Origin: Aureococcus anophagefferens
Taxonomy: Eukaryota > Sar > Pelagophyceae > Pelagomonadales > Pelagomonadaceae
DNA length: 13,240 bases
NCBI RefSeq assembly: GCF_000186865.1
Contig: NW_008705568.1
Location: 1,899,221-1,912,460, forward strand
Reading direction: 5' to 3'
The position numbers were made by a program, and so were the translations under genes. The notes beneath the pieces were generated by a model. That model was given only the letters and a program-made list of their open reading frames with translations, had not been told where the DNA came from and did not search any database. Positions 5,758 to 12,526 of this stretch are shown here, one piece after another. Numbering within the stretch: the stretch's first letter is position 1; each line of letters starts with the position of its first letter.

Positions 5758-7231
5758 TCAGGTTACCGCGCGCCCCGCGTCCTTCGCGGCGCGCTTCGCG
5801 GCGTTGCGGTAGCGCCGCCCCGCCCAGTGGGCCTCGAGCTCCGGGAGCTGGGGCGCGAGCTCGTGGCCCGTGAGCTCGCAGCGCACGCGGCCGCCGGGCA
5901 GGAGCGCCGCGTCGCCGCGCGCCGCGAGGAAGGCGGCGATGTCGCCGTCGCTCGAACGGTAGCGTCGGTACCAGGAGGGCGCGGCCGCGTCGAGGTCCGC
6001 GGCTCCGGCGACGGCCTCGACGCGCGCCGCGAGGTCCGCGAGGCTCGCCGCGTCGCCGAAGGCCCCCCCGAGGCCGTAGAGCCTGTGCCGAAACCAAATC
6101 TTCAACCCGACTTCAATGTGAGCGTATTCGAATGTTTTGACACAAGCTCTTCGGCTGGGCTTCAAGAACTCGACGAGAGCGATCGATCCGTCCAAAAATC
6201 AGCCGAATCGACTTTGATTTGACCGAGCTAGAGAATTCTCAAGTTTGGTCAGGACCACCCAAACCACTGGTTGGTTTCGGCACAGCGTAGAGCAGCTTGT
6301 CGCAGTGCAGCGTCGCCTCGCGGAGCCGCGCGCCCGTCGCCTCCGCGAGCGCGAGGTACGCGCGCGCGGCGGCGACGGCCGCGCGGGGCCCGGCGTCGCC
6401 GTCGAAGAAGGCCCGGGGGTGCGCGAGCGCGAGCTCGCCGGACATGACGCAGTCGCAGCCCGTGAGCTCGCGCGCGCGCGCAAAGTCCGCGTGGCGCTCG
6501 ACGCCGCCGTTCGCGACGACGGGCACGCGGACCGCGCGCTTCACGGCGGCGATCGCCGCGAAGTCGCAGGGGAAGCCGCACTTCTTCATGGCCCGCGTGC
6601 GGCCGTGGACCGTCAGCAGGTCCGCGCCCGCGGCCTCGAGGCGCCGCGCCAACGCGACGGTGGCCGCGCTGACGGCGCACGCGAGCCCCCGCTTGAGCGC
6701 GCGCACGACGGCCACAATGACCTCGGGCTCGTCGAGCAGGAACGCGCCGAAATGGCCCCGCTTCGCGACCTTCTGGGGGCAGCCGCAGTTGAGCTCGACG
6801 ACGTCGACGCGGTGTTCCACGAGCCGCGCGGCCGCGAGGATCGCCGCCGGGTCGTCGCCGGCGAACTGCGCCACCAGCGGCCGGTCCGCCGGCGCGCCGG
6901 CGCCGGCCTCGAAGACGGCGCGCCGGTAGGCCGCGTCGGCGACGAACCTCGTCGCGTCCATCATGGGCGTCCAGCAGATGCCGGCGCCGTAGGAGCGGCA
7001 GAGCAGGCGGTAGGCGAGCTCCGACTGGTCGACGAGCGGCGCGAGGGCCGACCGCGGGCTGCCGAGGCGCCGCCAGAGGTCGTCGCTCGTCTTTTGGCGC
7101 TTGGCCGCCGGCTCGACGGCCGTCGGCTGCGGCTGCAGCTCCGGCTGCGGCTGCAGCTGTGGCGCGGCGGCGTCCGACCGCTGCGGCTGCGGCTGCGGCT
7201 GCAGCTCCGGCTGCGGCATGGCGGCGTCCAT
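5758..7231 (-). CDS. DUS1-like tRNA-dihydrouridine synthase fused to a SURF2-type domain (two exons)
   Basis: Exons 7231-6294 and 6082-5758 join in phase to 420 residues. Residues 6-36 are a Gln/Pro repeat, followed by a nuclear signal-like AAKRQKT. The DUS1 domain (about 60-352) shows APLVDQSELAYRLL, the active-site Cys in NCGCPQ (148-153), KRGHFGAFL, LLTVHGRT with His209, and ANGGV. The conserved flavin-binding KIR segment is missing around residue 188. The C-terminal DUS1 tail ends near PSWYRRYR. Residues 357-405 match the SURF2 N-terminal motif: GGRVRCELTGHEL, LPELEAHWAGRRY. DUS1 reduces uridine in tRNA; SURF2 is nucleolar and poorly understood. Neither half stands alone: the SURF2 frame has no ATG, and the DUS1 frame would end inside the inserted element. 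The ATG at 7231 was preferred to frame extension into the promoter. Confidence 0.8.
6075..6293. mobile_element. MITE-like introner: 15-bp TIRs, 8-bp target duplication
   Basis: The element spans 6083-6285 (203 bp). Its left end CTGTGCCGAAACCAA (6083-6097) is the perfect reverse complement of its right end TTGGTTTCGGCACAG (6271-6285). It is flanked by identical 8-mers CGTAGAGC at 6075-6082 and 6286-6293. The interior is clearly AT-richer than the flanking exons and has no coding capacity, so it is non-autonomous. An 8-bp duplication is typical of hAT-like transposases, though other superfamilies also make 8 bp. It interrupts the DUS1-SURF2 gene and appears to be spliced out. Confidence 0.85.
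6083..6293 (-). other. Inferred GC-AG intron of the DUS1-SURF2 gene
   Basis: This is a 211-bp intron made of one target-duplication copy plus the whole transposon-like element. The donor GCTCTACG is the duplicated target and the acceptor CACAG is the end of the inverted repeat. Splicing leaves a phase-2 junction restoring a Leu codon and the reading DKLLYGLGG. Sliding the junction inside the duplication loses the AG, and the alternative GT donor at 6283 shifts the frame. Confidence 0.75.
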
Positions 7232-7441
7232 ATGCTCGCCTACGGCACCGTGACGGCAGCGTTCGCTCGCTGTTTTTGATGCTGTTTGTGGCAAATCCCC
7301 ACTGCGAGCGGCACTGGCGCCTGCGCCAGGACGCCGTCGTCCACTGGCGCCTCCCGCGCCTGTGAGACCCCTTTGAGCCTCCCGTCCCCCGCGGTTCCTC
7401 CCGGGCCCCCTACGTTTAGAGACGCGTCAAGGCAAATCGAG
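7232..7441. promoter_or_regulatory. Divergent promoter region of DUS1-SURF2 and the dioxygenase
   Basis: A 210-bp gap between divergent ATGs, less GC-rich than its neighbours. It holds a direct repeat CACTGGCGCCT at 7312-7322 and 7342-7352, and a small inverted repeat GGCGCCTGCGCC beginning at 7316. I see neither of the two recurrent motifs found upstream of other genes here. Confidence 0.4.
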
Positions 7442-8404
7442 ATGGCCGTTTTGTTGCCTGCCCTCTCGCTCGACGCCGCGCCGCCGCCATCGGATGCCGA
7501 CGCTTTGCTGCCCGCCGCAGCGTCCTCCCTCTCGCTCGACGCCGCGCCGCCGCCGCCGGATGCCGACGACGGCGTCGCGGCCCTCTCGCTCGACGCCGCG
7601 CCGCCGCCGCCGGATGCCGACGACGACGGCGTCGCGGCCCTCACGGCCGCGTTCCTCGCCGACGGCTACGTCGCCGTGCGCGGCGTCGCGCCCGCCGGCG
7701 CCCTCGCCCGGGGCCGCGACGCGGCGCTGGTCGCGTTCGCGGAGTGCTTCGACGCCATGGCGGCGCGCGGCGAGCCCGTGCCGCCGGGCGTCGGCCAGAA
7801 GGGCGGCTACCGCGAGATCGTGCGGCGCCACGTCGGCCGCTACGAGATGCGGCGCGCGCCGTCGCGCGACTGGGCCGCGCTGCGCCGCATCGTCGAGGCC
7901 TCGCGCGCGCACGCCGTCGCCGTCGCCGCCCTCGGCGGCGAGGCCGTCGTGCTGGGCTGCTCCTGCGTCGTCGCCGAGGCGGCCTGCGCGGCGCAGGCGT
8001 GGCACGTCGACGGCGGCCACCTCGACGCCGCGCGCCACGCGGCGCCGCACTGCGTCAACGTGTTCCTGCCGCTCGTCGACGTCTCGCGGGGCGGCGGCAC
8101 GGAGTTCCGGCCCGGATCCCACTACCTCACGCGCGATCTGAAGCGCATGATGCTCGTCGCGAAGATCAAGAAGACGCTCCGGCCGCCCGCCGTGCCCCGC
8201 CTCGACCCGGGCGACGCGGTCCTCTTCGACTACCGCGTGCTCCACCGGGGCACGGAGAACACGACGGGCGGGCCGCGGCCCGTCTTCGTGCTGACGCTGG
8301 CGAGGCCCTGGTTCCGCGACCTGCTCAACTTCCCCAAGCGCGCGCTCTTCCCCGGGGAGGCGCTCGCGGGCGACGACCTCCCCGGCGCGGCGGCCGTAAG
8401 CTAG
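7442..8404 (+). CDS. Phytanoyl-CoA dioxygenase (PhyH)-type Fe(II)/2-oxoglutarate oxygenase
   Basis: A 320-residue protein. Residues 7-61 contain three copies of LSLDAAPPPPDAD, a disordered acidic/Pro leader. The double-stranded beta-helix follows: the iron ligands are His188 and Asp190 in WHVDGGH, the distal His268 in VLHRG, and the probable 2-oxoglutarate-binding Arg279 in GGPRPVFVL. Further conserved features are FLPLVDVSRGGGTEFRPGSH (208-227), where a central strand precedes the Pro-Gly-Ser-His turn, and DPGDAVLFDYRVLH. All catalytic ligands are present. PhyH enzymes hydroxylate lipids and small metabolites; the substrate here cannot be read. There is no clear targeting peptide. The ATG at 7442 was chosen because the upstream frame runs through promoter-like sequence. 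The stop is 47 bp from the convergent TPR gene. Confidence 0.85.
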   Translation: MAVLLPALSLDAAPPPSDADALLPAAASSLSLDAAPPPPDADDGVAALSLDAAPPPPDADDDGVAALTAAFLADGYVAVRGVAPAGALARGRDAALVAFAECFDAMAARGEPVPPGVGQKGGYREIVRRHVGRYEMRRAPSRDWAALRRIVEASRAHAVAVAALGGEAVVLGCSCVVAEAACAAQAWHVDGGHLDAARHAAPHCVNVFLPLVDVSRGGGTEFRPGSHYLTRDLKRMMLVAKIKKTLRPPAVPRLDPGDAVLFDYRVLHRGTENTTGGPRPVFVLTLARPWFRDLLNFPKRALFPGEALAGDDLPGAAAVS

Positions 8405-8451
8405 CGCGTTTTTTACCGGCCCCGAGCGGCGCGGGCCCGTCCCCCGCGGGC

Positions 8452-10941
8452 CTAGTCGACGAGGCCGAGGTCGCCGTCGTCGACGTCGTTGCACGCGGCC
8501 CACTCCTCGTCGTCGAGCGGGGGCATGTCGTCGTCGTCGTCGTCGTCGTCGAAGGGGTTGTCGAGGGGCTTCGGCGCGATGGCCGCGGGCTGCTTCTTCG
8601 ACTCGAGGAGCGCCTCGAACTTCGCGGCGGCCGCGGCGATCGCGCGCATGTCCTCGGCCTCGAGCGCGTCCTGCGCGGCCTCCGCCGCGGCCTCGGCGTC
8701 GTCGAGCTGCTCCCGCGCGGCCTTGGCCGCGAGCCGCGCCTCGCGGAAGTCCTTGCGCTCCGCGCGGAGCACGTCGAGGCGCCGCTCCTCCTTGCGCTCG
8801 AGGTACTTGGCGCGCTCCTTGTTGTAGAGGGGGCTCATGAGGCACAGAAAGTCCTCGGCCTGGAAGCTCCGGTCCTTGTCGACGCCCTTCGTGCCCCAGT
8901 CGAGCTTCTTCGCGGAGTTGCGGAGCTCGTCGGCGACGTCGGGCCGACTCTCGAGGTCCGCGGCGCGGCGGCAGAGGTGCGCGCCGACGTGCTTCTTGCA
9001 CAGGTCGAGCTCGTACTGGCCCATGGGCAGCTGCTGGTCCGCGGGGCAGTTCCGCAGGTCGATGCCCTGGCACACAAAGTAGAAGCCGTTCTCCGCGAAG
9101 ACGTCCTCGTCGTCGAGGAGGCTCGCGTCCCGGACGACCTTCGTGCCCTTGGGGCGCACGTTGTAGAAGGGCTGGACGCGCGCGAGCCTCGACGTGCGGC
9201 AGTAGAGCTTGCACCGCGTCCGCGGCACGACGACGCGCGCGCCGAGGCGCTCGAAGATGTCCTGCGCGCCCACGGCCTCGTCGGACCAGCCCTCGACGGC
9301 CGTGTGGCCCGTGACGACGATGAGCGCGCCCTGCATGATGAGCGCCGCGACCGTCGGGTACCAGCGGTCGAAGTTGAAGTCGACGCCGGGGTTCGCGAGC
9401 AGCACGACCTCCGGCCGCTTCGCCTCCTCCTCCGGGTCCTCGGCGCGGTACGCGTCGTGCCACATGAGGGGCTTCGTGGGCCGCCGGTCCCGCTCGCGCA
9501 TGAGCTTCTCGAGCTTCACCTTGTCGACCTTCTTCCGCTCCTCGTCCTCGCGCATGGACCGGATCTTGTCCGGGTCGTTGAAGTAGATCTTCTCCATGAC
9601 CTCGGCGTTGACGCGCTCGTCCTCCTCCTCGCGCCGCTTCTTCTTCTCCTCGAGCGGGTCCAGGATCTTCACGCGGCCCTTCCGGAAGAGGTCGACGACC
9701 TCGAGCTTCAGGTGGGGCTGCTCGCGCTCGCAGCAGTCGTCGAGGTTCGCGACCATGGCCGCGACGCGCGGGTCCGACGCCGCGAGCTCGTCGCGGGGGC
9801 CCAGGAACCAGCGCTTGTCGTGGAAGCCCACGAGCTTCACGTCGAGCTCCGCGTGCTCGCAGTAGGGCACGAGCTCCCGGATCCACCTGCAGAGGCTCGC
9901 GTAGTCCGCGAGCCCCTCCTTGGCGTCGTCGCAGCCGACGACGTGCACCGTGAGCTTCCCCTTGAGCGCGACGGCGCGCTGGAGCAAGATCTGGCACGTC
10001 TCGTCCTTCTCCTCCGCGTCGAGGATGCCCAGCGCGGCCGCCGCCGGCAGCGACGTCCGCCAGGTCCGCGCGCGCGCGAGCTGGAGCCGCGTCGCCTTCG
10101 GGCAGGCGAACTTGTCCGCGCGGCGCACGGTCGCCTCCGCGAGCGCCGCGTTCGCCTCCGCGAGGTTCTCGGCGTCGCCGAGGCCCGCGCACGCGGCGAT
10201 GAGGCGGTCCCAGCCCCGGCCCCACGTCGCGTCGAGCTTGACGGCCTCGCGCGCGTCCTCGCGCGCGGCCTCGAAGCGCCGCATGAGCAGCGAGCAGAGC
10301 GCGCGGTTGCACCGGAGCATCGCGTGCGCGCGGCGCACCGGGTGGCTCATCTCGTCGAGCTTCGCCTCGCAGAGCGCCTCGGAGTAGTGGCGGTGCGCGC
10401 GGCCGTAGGCGCGCCGCGCGAACTCGGCCTCGCCGGCTCCCTTCGCCGCGAGCCCCAGCTCCGTGAAGAAGGGCTCGACGGCCGTCGACCCGCGCTTCGA
10501 CGACCGCGGCAGCGCCTCGGGGACGACGATGGACGCCTTCTCCTTCTCCAGGCGCTCCTCCTCGGCCTCGGCCTCGGCCTTGATGACCTCCTCGATGGGG
10601 ACGCGGCCCTCGGCCGCCGTGATGACGCGGTGCCACGCGCCTCCTTCGATGTCGAGCTCCATGCAGGCCATCGCGTCCTCCCGCGCCTCGTCGTAGCGGC
10701 CCAGGCGCAGCAGGTTGAACGCGCGCGTGTTCCGCAGGAAGGCCGCCGCGTGGCGCAGCGCGCAAAAGGCCTCGGCGTCGATGGCCAGCTCGTCGATGGA
10801 CGTCGTCAGCTCCTTGATGGACGTGTCGTAGTCGCCGGCGACCATGGCGTCGTCGGCGCGGTGCTTGGCCTGGAGGGCGACGTCGGACGTGACGTACAAA
10901 ATGTGCTGCACGTTGTGCTCGTCCTCCGACATGGGCGCCAT
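8452..10941 (-). CDS. TPR protein with MSS51-like C-terminal domain
   Basis: An 829-residue protein. Two TPR blocks are visible: about 20-100, with AGDYDTSIKELTTSID and LGRYDEAREDA, and about 172-270, with AHRHYSEAL, CNRALCSLL and FEAAREDAREAVKLD. Residues 328-380 (KLTVHVVGCDDA, LDVKLVGF) and 508-600 (EVVLLANPGVDF, WYPTVAALIMQGALIVVTG) resemble the C-terminal domain of MSS51 and zinc-finger MYND proteins. A highly charged insertion (about 425-490) splits it. No MYND zinc cluster is seen. Residues 705-780 are a probable coiled coil, and 798-829 an acidic tail with an eight-aspartate run. The likely role is a scaffold or chaperone adaptor, by inference. The ATG at 10941 was chosen because farther upstream the frame crosses a tandem repeat and then the opposite-strand thioredoxin gene. 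Confidence 0.75.
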   Translation of the reverse strand: MAPMSEDEHNVQHILYVTSDVALQAKHRADDAMVAGDYDTSIKELTTSIDELAIDAEAFCALRHAAAFLRNTRAFNLLRLGRYDEAREDAMACMELDIEGGAWHRVITAAEGRVPIEEVIKAEAEAEEERLEKEKASIVVPEALPRSSKRGSTAVEPFFTELGLAAKGAGEAEFARRAYGRAHRHYSEALCEAKLDEMSHPVRRAHAMLRCNRALCSLLMRRFEAAREDAREAVKLDATWGRGWDRLIAACAGLGDAENLAEANAALAEATVRRADKFACPKATRLQLARARTWRTSLPAAAALGILDAEEKDETCQILLQRAVALKGKLTVHVVGCDDAKEGLADYASLCRWIRELVPYCEHAELDVKLVGFHDKRWFLGPRDELAASDPRVAAMVANLDDCCEREQPHLKLEVVDLFRKGRVKILDPLEEKKKRREEEDERVNAEVMEKIYFNDPDKIRSMREDEERKKVDKVKLEKLMRERDRRPTKPLMWHDAYRAEDPEEEAKRPEVVLLANPGVDFNFDRWYPTVAALIMQGALIVVTGHTAVEGWSDEAVGAQDIFERLGARVVVPRTRCKLYCRTSRLARVQPFYNVRPKGTKVVRDASLLDDEDVFAENGFYFVCQGIDLRNCPADQQLPMGQYELDLCKKHVGAHLCRRAADLESRPDVADELRNSAKKLDWGTKGVDKDRSFQAEDFLCLMSPLYNKERAKYLERKEERRLDVLRAERKDFREARLAAKAAREQLDDAEAAAEAAQDALEAEDMRAIAAAAAKFEALLESKKQPAAIAPKPLDNPFDDDDDDDDMPPLDDEEWAACNDVDDGDLGLVD

Positions 10942-10967
10942 GGCGGCAATCCGCGGGGGCGGCCGGG

Positions 10968-11078
10968 CGTCGAAGAAGTCGACTTGCGGCGCGGCTGGTG
11001 GTGAGCGGAGAGCCCCCGGGCTGCCCGGGCCGACGTCGAAGAAGTCGACTTGCGGCGCGGCTGGTGGAGAGCGGAGAG
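10968..11078. repeat. Direct repeat, two 45-bp copies with 66-bp period
   Basis: Copies at 10968-11012 and 11034-11078 differ by one base (T to A at position 35). They start CGTCGAAGAAGTCGACTTGC. They lie in the 249-bp divergent region between the TPR gene and the thioredoxin-like gene, starting 27 bp from the TPR ATG. Confidence 0.85.
11018..11028 (-). promoter_or_regulatory. CCGGGCAGCCC motif upstream of the TPR gene
   Basis: The exact 11-mer on the minus strand, 76 bp before the TPR ATG. It is embedded in the near-palindrome CCCGGGCTGCCCGGG (11015-11029), between the two direct-repeat copies. Confidence 0.3.
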
Positions 11079-11079
11079 G

Positions 11080-11090
11080 CCGGGCAGCCT
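11080..11090 (+). promoter_or_regulatory. CCGGGCAGCC(T) motif upstream of the thioredoxin-like gene
   Basis: Ten of eleven bases match the recurrent motif. It is on the plus strand, 100 bp before the ATG at 11191, and is an inverted partner of the copy at 11018-11028. Confidence 0.25.
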
Positions 11091-11190
11091 GGGCGGGAGG
11101 GGCGGCATCGTGCCGTGGTGCTGCCGCGCGCTGGACTGCGACTTCTGGTGTGCCGCAGCCGCAGCGTCCATCCGACTGCGTACGACGTGC

Positions 11191-11784
11191 ATGCTGCGCC
11201 GGAACGCCGCCTGCGCCGCCCTCACGTGCTGCACGACGTTCGCGCTGCTCGCGCGCACGCGGCCAGGTGCGACGCCGGCCCTCCGCCGGGGCGCGCGACC
11301 CATGGCCGCGGCGTCGAGCCTCGACCTCCTCGGCGGCCTGCGCGACGCCGACGGCGCGCCCGTCGACGCCGCGGCGCTCGCCGGCATGCGCGTGGGGCTC
11401 TACTTCGCCGCCGGCTGGTGTCCCATGTGCACGTCCTTCGAGCCGTCGTTGCTCCAGTTCCGCGCGGCGACGGCGAGCGGCGAGTCGGCCGCGTCGCCCG
11501 TCGCGCTCGTGCTCGTGTCGTCGGACGGCTCGGCGGAGGCGGCGCGGACGCGCGCCAAGGCCCTCGGCATGCTCCAGGTCGACTACGGCAAGGCCGCGGA
11601 GCTCAAGACGGCGTTCAAGATCTGGGCCGGAAAGGAGCGGCCCGAGTTCGGCGACGGCCGCCGGTCCGGCGTGCCGGCCATCGTCTGCCTGGGGAGCGCG
11701 GGCCTCGAGGAGCTCCACTTCCTGCCGGCGGAATCCCAGGGCGCCAAGGTCCTCGGCGAGTGGCCCGCGGGCGGCGAGTGGTGA
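11191..11784 (+). CDS. Thioredoxin-like / tryparedoxin-nucleoredoxin-type protein, probably organelle-targeted
   Basis: A 197-residue protein. Residues 1-38 are basic and Ala/Cys/Thr-rich with no acidic residue, consistent with a presequence for mitochondrion or plastid; which one cannot be told. A second Met at 39 (11302) could give the mature or cytosolic form. The thioredoxin-like fold covers about 44-190: the strand VGLYFAAGWCPMC ends in the redox motif WCPMC (76-80), ALVLVSSDGS is the next strand, and GVPAIVCL (160-167) carries the cis-proline. WCPMC is close to the WCPPC of tryparedoxins and nucleoredoxins. The expected role is dithiol-disulphide exchange. The frame is open further upstream to 11050, but that part crosses the promoter repeats, so the ATG at 11191 was chosen. 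Confidence 0.83.
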   Translation: MLRRNAACAALTCCTTFALLARTRPGATPALRRGARPMAAASSLDLLGGLRDADGAPVDAAALAGMRVGLYFAAGWCPMCTSFEPSLLQFRAATASGESAASPVALVLVSSDGSAEAARTRAKALGMLQVDYGKAAELKTAFKIWAGKERPEFGDGRRSGVPAIVCLGSAGLEELHFLPAESQGAKVLGEWPAGGEW

Positions 11785-11860
11785 GGGGCGGGGAGCGACC
11801 AGAGGGCTCAATGCCGCTGGGGTGTTTTTAGCGGCGCGAAAAAGGGGGCGCGGACGACGG

Positions 11861-12361
11861 TCAGAGCTCGGGGCCGAACTTGGCGAGGAAGCGCGCGCGG
11901 AGGCGCTCGCGCGCCGCGGCGCTGTGGTCGGCGCGGGCCGGCGGCGGCGGCGCGGCGGCCTCGGGCGCGGCGGCGTCGGCGACGGGGAACTTGGCGAGGA
12001 ACGTCTCGCGGAGGCGGGCGCGCGCCGGCGCGGCGTAGTCCGGCCGGGCCGGCGCGGCCGCGCGCGCCTCGGCGACGGCTTCGAGCTCGGGCACGAAGTT
12101 CGCGGCGAAGCGGTCGCGGAGGCGGAGGCGCGCGGCCTCGAGCGGCGGCAGCGGCGGCGGCGTGCGCGCCGCGGGGAGGTCGTCCCAGGCCTTGAGCTCG
12201 GCGAGACGCGCCGCGAGCTCCGCGTCGGGAAAGCTCTTCGACGTCGAGGCTTCCGAGAAGAGGGACGCGATGGAGTAGCCGCTGCTGTCGAGCGCGTGCG
12301 ACGTCGACGACGCCGCGCGGCTCACGAGCACGCGGATGGGGTGCTTGAGTTGCGGGCGCAT
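11861..12361 (-). CDS. Small protein with three ARxRLRxxFLAKF repeats, function unknown
   Basis: A 166-residue protein I do not recognise. The N-terminus (MRPQLKHPIRVLVSRAASS) is basic and Ser-rich and could be a mitochondrial-type presequence. Residues 24-65 contain SSGYSIASLFSEAS and an amphipathic stretch. Three copies of a 14-residue basic/aromatic unit then follow: AARLRLRDRFAANF (76-89), PARARLRETFLAKF (112-125) and AARERLRARFLAKF (149-162), spaced 36-37 residues apart by Pro/Ala linkers. Each is probably a short amphipathic helix. The protein-level conservation across diverged DNA, together with linker spacing, supports coding. It is convergent with the thioredoxin-like gene (76 bp apart, with a T-rich and an A-rich run between) and divergent from the methyltransferase. 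Confidence 0.65.
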   Translation of the reverse strand: MRPQLKHPIRVLVSRAASSTSHALDSSGYSIASLFSEASTSKSFPDAELAARLAELKAWDDLPAARTPPPLPPLEAARLRLRDRFAANFVPELEAVAEARAAAPARPDYAAPARARLRETFLAKFPVADAAAPEAAAPPPPARADHSAAARERLRARFLAKFGPEL

Positions 12362-12446
12362 GCTGCACGCGAGAGGGCGAGCGACGCGATGATCGTGATG
12401 GCTTCTGGCACGCTTCGAATTCAGAGCGCTCCGAGACACCTCATAA

Positions 12447-12464
12447 TGCAACATAATCTTCAAC
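12447..12464 (-). promoter_or_regulatory. Possible third TTGAAG-type promoter element
   Basis: On the minus strand it reads GTTGAAGATTATGTTGCA, resembling the elements at 249-279 and 1060-1090 more loosely. It ends 85 bp upstream of the ATG at 12361, nearly the same distance as the other two. It lies in the AT-richer 165-bp divergent region 12362-12526. Confidence 0.25.
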
Positions 12465-12526
12465 TACGCTGCCCCGGCGCCATCGACCTACGAGTCAAAA
12501 GGCTGCCCCGCGCCGTTCCCGAGCCG

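Noticed and set aside
4640..5812. Plus-strand open frame opposite the kinase
   Set aside because: A shadow of the kinase gene. The minus strand carries all the kinase catalytic motifs.
5758..6195. A stand-alone 145-residue SURF2 gene
   Set aside because: The frame begins at TTG and contains no ATG. Its first part is translated transposon-like element.
6083..6285. Promoter for a SURF2 gene, because of its low GC and TTGAAG motifs
   Set aside because: The inverted repeats with target duplication explain the segment better. The TTGAAG similarity may be shared AT-rich sequence.
6239..7294. DUS1 ending at the TGA at 6239 as the full product
   Set aside because: The last residues (VPKPTSGLGGPDQT) come from the inverted repeat and element. 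The normal DUS1 tail is found beyond the insertion, in phase.
8521..8550. Trinucleotide repeat near 8527-8550 as a microsatellite locus
   Set aside because: It encodes the acidic aspartate run of the TPR protein and is better described as part of that gene.
7744..11004. Long plus-strand open frame opposite the TPR gene (about 1086 codons)
   Set aside because: High GC at third positions leaves antisense frames open. The translation is Arg/Ala/Val/Leu-rich with no domain, while the minus strand has clear TPR motifs.
8452..11811. Extending the TPR protein upstream to about 1119 residues
   Set aside because: The added part reads through the tandem repeat and antisense to the thioredoxin-like gene, with no ATG between 10941 and 11811. 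Its Arg/Ala-rich composition is that of an antisense frame.
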